Shown one piece after another: positions 37,114 to 43,811 of a DNA stretch of 64,000 bases. The notes under the pieces are model-generated. The model was not told the DNA's origin, searched no databases, and saw nothing but the letters and a program-made list of their open reading frames with translations. Location: the NCBI RefSeq assembly GCF_003858455.1, contig NZ_RQZF01000003.1, positions 289,745-353,744 on the forward strand, read 5' to 3'. The translations under genes were made by a program, and so were the position numbers. The stretch comes from Schaalia canis. GTDB lineage: Bacteria > Actinomycetota > Actinomycetes > Actinomycetales > Actinomycetaceae. Position 1 is the first letter of the stretch. Each line of letters opens with the position of its first letter.

Positions 37114-38094
37114 CTAGAAGTAGTAGGGGTAGTCGGACCAGTCGGGTTCGCGGCGTTCAAGGAAGGCATCGCGGCCTTCCTGAGCTTCTGCGGTCATGTA
37201 GGCCATGCGGGTGGCCTCGCCCGCGAAGACCTGCTGGCCAGCCAGTCCGTCGTCGGCGAGGTTGAAGGCGAACTTGAGCATGCGGATCGCCTGCGGGGAT
37301 TTGCGGGCAATGGTGCGTGCCCAGTCCAGGGCGGTGTTTTCTAGTTCGGCGTGGGGGACGGCGCGGTTAACGACGCCCCAGCGTTCAGCGGTGTGCGCGT
37401 CGTAGCGTTCAGCGAGGAAGAAGATCTCGCGGGCGCGTTTGTCGCCAATCTGGCGGGCCAATAATGCCGAGCCGTACCCGGCGTCGAAGGAGCCCACATT
37501 GGCATCGGTTTGCATAAAGGCTGCGTGTTCAATGGAGGCTACCGACATGTCGGCCACAACATTGAGGCTGTGTCCACCGCCCGCCGCCCAGCCGGGGATA
37601 GCAGCAATGACGACCTTGGGCATGGTGCGGATGAGGCGTTGAACCTCCAGGATGTGCAGGCGTCCGGCGCGGGCGGGGTCAACCTGTTCGCGACGCCGCG
37701 CGGTGTCGGCGTCAGGGTTGGCGCCTTCAACCTCGTACTGGTAGCCGGCGGAGCCTCGAATACGCTGGTCGCCTCCCGAACAGAAGGAGTAGCCCCCATC
37801 CTTGGGCGAGGGGCCGTTTCCGGTGAGGATCACGGCAGCAACGTCACTGGTCATACGCGCATGATCGAGGCAACGGTAGAGCTCATCAACGGTCAAGGGC
37901 CGGAAGGCGTTGCGGATGTCGGGGCGGTCAAAGGCGATGCGCACGACGGGCATGTCTGCCCCTGCGGGACGCCCGTCGAGTTCTTCCCCACGAGAGATAC
38001 CCCGATGGTAGGTGATGTCTGAGAGGCTAAAGCCCTCCACTTCACGCCAGCGCGATGGGTCAAAAGTGTCGGAGACAAAGGGAAGAACGCTCAT
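37114..38094 (-). CDS. menB: 1,4-dihydroxy-2-naphthoyl-CoA synthase
   Basis: A crotonase-fold enzyme of 326 residues that cyclises o-succinylbenzoyl-CoA. It carries SGGDQRIRG, AIPGWAAGGGHSLNVVADM and ANVGSFDAGYGSALLARQIG, the oxyanion and catalytic loops of MenB, and ends YPYYF like other MenB proteins. The long N-terminus is typical of actinobacterial MenB. GAAGG lies just before the ATG at 38094. It heads an operon with the YdiJ-like gene. The stop codon lies inside a 10-bp tandem repeat, CTAGAAGTAG, at 37104-37123. Confidence 0.95.
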   Translation of the reverse strand: MSVLPFVSDTFDPSRWREVEGFSLSDITYHRGISRGEELDGRPAGADMPVVRIAFDRPDIRNAFRPLTVDELYRCLDHARMTSDVAAVILTGNGPSPKDGGYSFCSGGDQRIRGSAGYQYEVEGANPDADTARRREQVDPARAGRLHILEVQRLIRTMPKVVIAAIPGWAAGGGHSLNVVADMSVASIEHAAFMQTDANVGSFDAGYGSALLARQIGDKRAREIFFLAERYDAHTAERWGVVNRAVPHAELENTALDWARTIARKSPQAIRMLKFAFNLADDGLAGQQVFAGEATRMAYMTAEAQEGRDAFLERREPDWSDYPYYF

Positions 38095-38283
38095 ACCTTC
38101 AAGGGTACGCGTTTCAAGCGGGGCAGGGGTCAGAACCCCATGGGGCGAGACCTTGTGTGAGATAGCGGCTCAATTCTACTGGCCTCATTGCTGTCTTTAG
38201 CTCCGGTGGTATTAGAGATCCTATGATCTATTGCCAACGCGTGTTGCTTAGTATAAGAAGACTGATTTATAAGCTCTTCTAAT

Positions 38284-39224
38284 TTAAGGCTGTAGATGGG
38301 GTGTGAATCCACCGGTTTCGGGGGAGCTACGGGTAATGTGGTTGGCCAGGTTACAAAAGCCGAGTGCCGCGCCGCGTAAGTGTTCGAGTCGAGCGTTGAG
38401 TGCTTCAGTGGGACCGCTGCTGGTGTCGGAGTCATAGCAGACCAAGCTGTCAGCGGCGTAGTTCTGCAGCTTGCGCCCTAGCTTGATGACCTCACTCAAG
38501 ACGGAAGACACTCCGGTGCAGATCATGCTGCTCAGCTCTTGCAACAGGGTTTACCTTTCCTTTATCAGCCTGGCGGCAGGCCGCCACCATCCGTTGGTAC
38601 ACACTACAGGTCACCCCAAGTCCGGGGGAGTACTCAGTAGCTGCGAACAGTGCTTCCAGAGGAGCGCATTGCCCGGGGTGAACATGTTTTTCCCAGTGAG
38701 TAGGGTCTTGCGCGCCCTTCTGCAACCGATCGGCAGCACTGCCCCTAGTGTGCGTGTGGTTCTCGCTGGACACGTCGGCGACACCGAACAAGATTCGGAC
38801 CTGCTTGTCGGACAACATGGAAGGGATCGAGCACGGACCTAGTCTGGGGTAGTTCTGGTGCAGTGGCTGCGCGAACCCGGTAAAGTTGCCCCTCGTGCCC
38901 ACTCGCCGAGATGGGCAGGCGCTAGGTTCAGCCACTAGGTCCATGTTCCGACGCTAAAGATATCCGTATTCTTGGCTGCGGCAGCGACGCAACCGCACTT
39001 CTAGCATTGGGTGGAGCGCCACTCAAAAGGGGTTCGTGAGCCAACCGCCGGTTCACTGCGTCGCGTACTACTGCCAGGCAGTCACACCAGTCATCACGCT
39101 TGACCATACGACACTCCAGTACTGCACGCTCATACGTGACACGCTGGCCGTCAACGACAAGACCAAGGGCCTCTAAACAGGCGAAAGTGGGCGGACCGGG
39201 CGCGGTGAGGGAAGCCGCAGACAT
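38284..39224 (-). pseudogene. Degenerate ISL3-family transposase
   Basis: Pieces of one ISL3 transposase in three frames. From 39224 downward the start MSAASLTAPGPPTF with ACLEALGLV and DDWC is seen. Near 38590 SVYQRMVAACRQAD appears, and the last part (to 38284) has GPTEALNARLEHLRGAALGF and ends GFTPHLQP, the usual C-terminus. The central DDE region is mostly deleted and at least two frameshifts separate the pieces, so it cannot make an active enzyme. The family call rests on recognised end motifs. Confidence 0.75.
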
Positions 39225-39243
39225 GTTGAGGTCTTTCAGATGG
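39210..39243 (-). repeat. 34-bp inverted repeat, left copy (ISL3 end)
   Basis: Perfect reverse complement of 41017-41050, containing AAAGACCTCAACATGTCTGC with the transposase start codon. Weaker similarity extends about 70 bases further upstream of the start (TTGGGGT, CGAT, ATGGGAGTT). It marks the left edge of the gene island. Confidence 0.9.
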
Positions 39244-39485
39244 ACGGCGTGAAAACTCCCATTATCGATAAGACCCCAACCCTCTACCCCCACACCAACA
39301 CGTCCCCGGGTCGCACTATCACCACACGCTCAAATGGGGGGGAGCCCGTTTAGGTTTCAATCCGTGAAAGTAAAAGCACTCGCCGCATGTGTCCCATTTG
39401 TGTCCCAGGCAATATCAAAGTCTGATGGCGGCGCCAGAATAGAAGTGAGGACGTCGCCTGGAGTCCTCTAGAAAGGAGTACAAAG

Positions 39486-39677
39486 ATGGCTAATTCAGGA
39501 CCCCTAAGCAAAGCTTGGACTACTGCGAGAATTGTGGGGACAATTGCTACATCTGTAGCAGGACAACCCCAGTCCCCGGTTACTCAAGCAGGCCAGTACC
39601 AGCAAAGTAGGATTCCGCAGGTAGCTGCTCAAGTGAACACTGGACGCCGCTCAGCGCCAACTAGCGGCAAAAAGTAA
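39486..39677 (+). CDS. Small basic Gln/Ser-rich protein, unrecognised
   Basis: A 63-residue product with an excellent ribosome site (AGAAAGGAG, 7 nt before the ATG). It is rich in Gln, Ser, Ala and Thr, basic at the C-terminus (ends SGKK), and has no cysteine and no transmembrane helix apart from a mildly hydrophobic stretch near residues 11-25. A hairpin follows at once (39685-39720). First gene of the island between inverted ISL3 ends. No family recognised. Confidence 0.6.
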   Translation: MANSGPLSKAWTTARIVGTIATSVAGQPQSPVTQAGQYQQSRIPQVAAQVNTGRRSAPTSGKK

Positions 39678-39684
39678 GTGTCGT

Positions 39685-39720
39685 GTGCTAGCCCGAGCCA
39701 ATTGGATTTCGGGCTAGCAC
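39685..39720 (+). terminator. Hairpin after the 63-residue gene
   Basis: A perfect 12-bp stem, GTGCTAGCCCGA/TCGGGCTAGCAC, with a 12-nt loop, starting 7 bases past the stop codon. It ends 27 bases before the next gene, so may also act as a regulatory site. No T-tract. Confidence 0.6.
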
Positions 39721-39747
39721 AACCACTGAATGCGCTAGACTCTGCTT

Positions 39748-40317
39748 GTGGATCCCTTACCAAAAGACTCTGCGGCTCTTGGTGTGGCGATGCGTCGCCT
39801 CCGTGGCGCACGTGGATTGCGGGAACTTGCTGGCAGTGAAGCCTGTAGGACGGTGGGTTTATCAAAGAGTTCTCTTAGTCGTTACGAGAGAGGGCTTCGT
39901 CCTCCCCTCCGTTACGCTCAGTTGATCTCCGACTTGTACGGTGGCGATGGCTGGCTTGAACTTGCGATTCGGAGTCTTTGGATGAGCGATTGGGACCCTT
40001 GGGCTTCAGAGTTTCCAGAGAGTGCGCACGTGCTAACTTGGCCTGCTTCCTACTCTGGGCGGGTGTGGATTCACATAAGACCCAACCCGAACGCCGTGAA
40101 TGAATCCCACTCTTTGAGAATCGATTGGGGGCCATGGAGTATTTCGATTAATAAAGTGATCCCCGAGGCAGGAATATTGTTATCTACTGGAAAGGGGAAG
40201 GACGTCGAGGTTCCCGTCCCATGTTTAATTGAAGCAAGTTTTCCAATATACGTACTTCACGGTATAGGTTTTCCGAACGATGCGGCTGATATTAGTCGAG
40301 AATGGAAGCGCACATAG
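39748..40317 (+). CDS. XRE-type helix-turn-helix protein
   Basis: Residues ~8-65 form a Cro/CI-type HTH (LGVAMRRLRGARGLREL, then VGLSKSSLSRYERGLRPP). The remaining ~120 residues are Trp-rich (SLWMSDWDPWASEF, IDWGPWSISI) and match no family I recognise. GTG start at 39748 without a clear ribosome site. The last 16 bases overlap the open frame of the next gene. Base use is poorer in GC toward the 3' end, unlike the men genes. Probably the regulator of the island, perhaps sensing through the C-terminal half; this is inference. Confidence 0.7.
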   Translation: MDPLPKDSAALGVAMRRLRGARGLRELAGSEACRTVGLSKSSLSRYERGLRPPLRYAQLISDLYGGDGWLELAIRSLWMSDWDPWASEFPESAHVLTWPASYSGRVWIHIRPNPNAVNESHSLRIDWGPWSISINKVIPEAGILLSTGKGKDVEVPVPCLIEASFPIYVLHGIGFPNDAADISREWKRT

Positions 40318-40469
40318 AGTTCATATTTCACATCCAAAGTAGATATCCTCATTTGAATTCACATCTCATTGAGGAAGCTTCTACAGACGAGTCTACCTAT
40401 CCTGTTATAAAGACGAAAAAGTCTATCAGTTCATATTGCAGCAAGACCTCAAACAGAAAGGCAATTGTT

Positions 40470-40889
40470 ATGGATATCATGCAGTCGTTCCATGAGTTCG
40501 AATCCCAGCTTCATTCATTTGTGCAACAACTAAAGGAGCGGGGCGTTCCCTCTCAGGAGTACAAAGATGATTCAGGCACTTCTATTAATGGATGGAGCGT
40601 TGAATATGAGGATTTTCCTTCCTATGAGGATGTAATGCCGGGGCGAAACCCTTACTACATGGGCGGACATTGGGGTCATCGCATCACATTTCTCGGTGAA
40701 GATGGACATTTGTGGTGCCACGAATTCCGAGGTTCTGACACCTTTAACTCAGCTCTTAATTGCATTGAGACGAGCACATCTAACATCGTAGAAAAGTGCC
40801 CCTTAGGTTCAATGGTCGGTTCAGAAAAACCTTTTAAAAAGATCTTAGAAAAGGTGCAATCAGCTGTTTTGCGAGCAATACTGGAGTAG
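40470..40889 (+). CDS. Unrecognised protein of the low-GC island
   Basis: A 139-residue product starting MDIMQSFHEFESQL, with AAAGG 8 nt before the ATG. The open frame continues back to 40302 (195 residues), overlapping the HTH gene, so a longer form is possible. It is acidic and aromatic in the middle (WSVEYEDFPSYEDVMPGRN, YYMGGHWGHRITF), with a predicted coiled helix at the start and amphipathic helices at the end (KPFKKILEKVQSAVLRAILE). No signal peptide or membrane helix. Clearly lower GC than flanking genes. Unknown function. It may be the cargo regulated by the upstream HTH protein. Confidence 0.6.
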   Translation: MDIMQSFHEFESQLHSFVQQLKERGVPSQEYKDDSGTSINGWSVEYEDFPSYEDVMPGRNPYYMGGHWGHRITFLGEDGHLWCHEFRGSDTFNSALNCIETSTSNIVEKCPLGSMVGSEKPFKKILEKVQSAVLRAILE

Positions 40890-40947
40890 AATCCCTGCGA
40901 GAGGGTATTTGTTATCGGTTAGCAACTCTTCTCATTTGGGGTGTAGT

Positions 40948-41080
40948 GATGGTGGGTGCCTTGGTGTGCAGGTAGGGGGGTTGGGGTTTTCTCGATGATG
41001 GGAGTTGTCGCACCGCCCATCTGAAAGACCTCAACATGTCTGCGGCTTCCTCCACCGCGCCCGATCCGACTACTTTCACA
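40948..41080 (+). repeat. Right ISL3 end, inverted copy
   Basis: Inverted copy of the ISL3 5' end at 39195-39310. It includes the 34-bp perfect match at 41017-41050 and the start codon at 41036, then MSAASSTAPDPTTFT before the frame diverges. It is cut off near 41085, where a sequence with TGTCC and GGACA arms begins. Confidence 0.85.
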
Positions 41081-41205
41081 TTGAAGGTTGTCCGCAAATT
41101 GTGGACATGTCTTGCTTATGCGGCGTGCGGTTATTTGATGATCTGTCCTGGGTTTTGTTCCTAGGCGACGACTCGTAAATTGGGAGTGTTGGCACGGTAG
41201 GTGTG

Positions 41206-41400
41206 TCAGTCGTGGTCATCTGTTTCTTGTGGAGTGCGGTACCCCAATTCGGAATGCAGGCGGGCGATGTTCCAGCAGTGGCCCCAGCACAGAGTAGGCC
41301 ACTCGACCTCTGCTAATCCTTCCCAGGACTGGGAATAGATCAGTTAACTCTTTTACAGGCCATTGATTGTCTCAGCGAGAGCATTATCGCACGAATGGCG
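41206..41400 (-). pseudogene. IS3-family transposase C-terminal remnant with stops
   Basis: The frame ending at 41206 reads NALAETINGL, then two in-frame TAA stops, then LIYSQSWEGLAEVEWPTLCW, NIARLHSELGYRTPQE and a TGA. This is the IS3-family integrase-core end including the catalytic glutamate region. It is dead through the internal stops and lacks the N-terminal part. Confidence 0.75.
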
Positions 41401-41431
41401 GTGCGGACTCTTTTTGGAGTCTTCCTTGATT

Positions 41432-41590
41432 CTATGCCGCCAGTGATTGTCGGTATTGCACGGGGCTTTTCCCTCTGAGGTTGAGTTTGATTCTGTGGTC
41501 GTTGTAGAAGCGAATGTAGGCATCGATAGCTGTGGCGACCTCTTCTGGGGTATGCCAGCGGCGAGCCAGGATCTGACAGATGAACACCGG
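41432..41590 (-). pseudogene. Second IS3-family transposase C-terminal fragment
   Basis: The frame gives RRWHTPEEVATAIDAYIRFY, NDHRIKLNLRGKSPVQYR and the end QSLAA, the classic last 45 residues of an IS3 transposase. The upstream part is lost where the IS1634-type element begins (about 41600-41631). Confidence 0.75.
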
Positions 41591-41630
41591 CCCCGAAACG
41601 ATCGCGATACTGGTCCTGACTTGCACAGGT

Positions 41631-43154
41631 TTAGTGACCCAGAGCTGTAAGGATTTCTTGGGTTTGAGGGCTGAGTGGCGTGGCTGCTTGGAGTGTTTGC
41701 CCGTTGGGCAGAGTGATCGTGATGTCTTGATGTCGTTTCAGGGTCTGGACGATGCGTTTGATGCTGTGTCCGGTTGCGGCTTGGAGGTACCTGCTGATAG
41801 CTAGGGCTGCGGTGACGACGGTGAGGTGGGCTTGGATGGCGTCTTTGGTGTGGTGGAAGATGGGCCGGGCTTTGAGGTCATGCTTACTCATACGGAAGGA
41901 CTGCTCGACGTGCCATAGCTCGTGGTAATGCCCAATGATTTCACTGCCAGCGCTGATGTGTGCGGGGATGTTGGTGATATAGCCTTTGAGTCCCACGAGG
42001 CGCTGGGCGCGGTCGACCCCAGCCTGGTCAAAGGCTAGGCCTTTCCTCCTTTGGGATACGAAGCGGGGCCTGCGCGCGGGCCTGGCACCTTCAATGGCGT
42101 CTATGGCTCGGCGTTGCTGAGCGGTCAGGGTCTTATTGTCGCGCGCAGCGCGTTTAGCCGAATACTGCCACAACGCCCGCCATGATTCTTGCCCCATCTG
42201 CGCGCTAGAGACCTGCTCAAGGCTTGACTCGTATGTTTTGCGGTTAGGGTTGGGGATCACCTGGCCAATAATTTGCCCGTCTTGCATGTAGTCCCCATGC
42301 TGGTTCCAGTACTGTTCAAGGTCGTGGGGTGCGCGGCTTTGGCGGGCGCCGACAATGAAGAACAGGCCTGCCGCATCCAACGCGCGAAGGTTTCCCACGC
42401 TGAGCATGCCTGCGTCTGCTACCACCACGAAATCATGAACACCGTGGCGGTCTTGGAAGCGCTCGATAATGGGGATGAGGGTGTGGGTTTCAGCCTTGTT
42501 CCCTTCAAAGGCTTCCACCTCCAGAGGGTTTCCCGCCCGGTCAACGAGTAGGCCAACAATGATTTGGGGGTCAACCCGGCGTTCTTTGGAGTACCCGATA
42601 CGGCGAAACGCCCCGTTGGCATCCCAGGATTCGTCCTCGCGTTCGGCCTCAAAATACAGGGTCGTCACGTCATAAAGCACAAGGGACAAATCCCCATGAG
42701 TGCTGGCGTGAGCAAAGCAGGCCTGAGCAAGCCGGTCCCGATAGGAACGCTGAGCGCAGCGCTTGAGGGAGTTAAACAACCTCCGACAGCTGACATGCTC
42801 AACACCGAGGCGCTCAAGCACGCCAATGGTGGCTTCCTTTGAGCATGGTTCAATCAAACGCGCCAGCACCATCTGCTTAAACGCCTCATCCCCCAGCACA
42901 TCAAAACCAACATCCGCATAGGCCTTGTTCAACACACTCCACAACAGGGCAGAGCGTTTACCTCCCACACGCAAAACGCTCGTGGCATAGCGCCGCTCAG
43001 GTTCGAAGTCTAAAACTGTTTGGCCAGGATGGAACTCATCGTGAGCGGCCTGCATCAATGCGGCAAGCTCAACCTCATTGCGAGCAGAGCCCACATGCTT
43101 AAGTACGACGTTCTTGCGTCCCTGCTTTTCCACGATCTGCACACCAGTCGGCAC
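41631..43154 (-). CDS. IS1634-family transposase
   Basis: A DDE transposase of 507 residues. LYDVTTLYFEAE and VVADAGML give the catalytic aspartates, and LWHVEQSFRMSKHDLKARP the glutamate with its E-x6-K pattern. The frame starts at a GTG without a ribosome site and lacks the usual first residues. Those residues (FARVRTASGA) sit just upstream in the +1 frame, so a one-base change may have broken the start. A 9-bp repeat, TTAGTGACC, occurs at the stop (41631-41639) and at 43214-43222 and may mark the element's edges. The catalytic part is intact, but whether it is active is uncertain. Confidence 0.85.
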   Translation of the reverse strand: MPTGVQIVEKQGRKNVVLKHVGSARNEVELAALMQAAHDEFHPGQTVLDFEPERRYATSVLRVGGKRSALLWSVLNKAYADVGFDVLGDEAFKQMVLARLIEPCSKEATIGVLERLGVEHVSCRRLFNSLKRCAQRSYRDRLAQACFAHASTHGDLSLVLYDVTTLYFEAEREDESWDANGAFRRIGYSKERRVDPQIIVGLLVDRAGNPLEVEAFEGNKAETHTLIPIIERFQDRHGVHDFVVVADAGMLSVGNLRALDAAGLFFIVGARQSRAPHDLEQYWNQHGDYMQDGQIIGQVIPNPNRKTYESSLEQVSSAQMGQESWRALWQYSAKRAARDNKTLTAQQRRAIDAIEGARPARRPRFVSQRRKGLAFDQAGVDRAQRLVGLKGYITNIPAHISAGSEIIGHYHELWHVEQSFRMSKHDLKARPIFHHTKDAIQAHLTVVTAALAISRYLQAATGHSIKRIVQTLKRHQDITITLPNGQTLQAATPLSPQTQEILTALGH

Positions 43155-43592
43155 CAGAAGCAGTTCTCACACGGGCGAACAAACGGGGCCACACCCCTAT
43201 TCTAAACACCCCATTAGTGACCAACCCCAACACCATAAACCGTAGAAAATCAACAAAAACAGGCCCCAAGCAAGGAAAAACCGCACCACCTATGCAAGTC
43301 AGGTTTGACCTCTTGGGCCAGTGGCCGATCAACATGATGCTCATTCATGGTTGGATCGTGGTAGCAGTGACGCACGCTCTCAGGTGCAATCCCGAGCTTT
43401 TTAACATTCAGGCCAATAGGCATGGTCAAGGAGATCGTCTCATCGGCAACCAAACGGATTATTGACCAACCCAACAGCGCACTGCTTAAACTCCCCAGCA
43501 CGATTGCTTCGCCACGAGAACCATCCCCTTTCAGGTTTGACCCCGGAACAAAACCCAGAACGGTTCACTTGACAGGCCTCTGCAACACGGAC
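43155..43592. other. Region right of the IS1634-type element
   Basis: No clear gene. It contains TCAGGTTTGACC twice (43299-43310, 43531-43542), probably element debris. A TTGACA box at 43569-43574 may belong to a promoter for the following small frame or the beta-galactosidase. Confidence 0.4.
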
Positions 43593-43733
43593 ATGCTCGC
43601 CTACATGGAACGCCAACGCAAGAGGCAACATGAGCTTCTCAATGCGCTGTCACGGGATGCTATCGAGAACGGTCTCTACGACATAGACTCCGCAGCCGCC
43701 CTTGAAGCTCTGCAGCAAGTGAGAAAAGGCTGA
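43593..43733 (+). CDS. Possible small protein, unrecognised
   Basis: A 46-residue frame, MLAYMERQRKRQHELLNALS and so on, with a charged amphipathic helix. The open frame extends further upstream without a clear start, so it may be the end of a longer, broken gene. No ribosome site. Low certainty. Confidence 0.25.
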   Translation: MLAYMERQRKRQHELLNALSRDAIENGLYDIDSAAALEALQQVRKG

Positions 43734-43811
43734 GCCTCAGGTGCGATACGCCCTAACATCACCCAAGATTCACTTAGAGAGGCCACTTCAACAGGAGGAT
43801 ATGCTGGGAGC

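Larger units (their letters stand above)
38284..43222. mobile_element. Insertion-sequence cluster with a small gene island
   Basis: A run of mobile-element pieces between menB and the beta-galactosidase gene: a decayed ISL3 transposase (38284-39224), a copy of an ISL3 end (about 40948-41080), two IS3-family C-terminal fragments, and an IS1634-type element. Between the two ISL3 ends lie three genes of lower GC. The boundaries given are those of recognisable pieces. Confidence 0.75.

Noticed and set aside
43099..43344. The 81-codon frame upstream of the IS1634 transposase as a separate gene
   Set aside because: Only its last part is meaningful, as the displaced N-terminus of the transposase.
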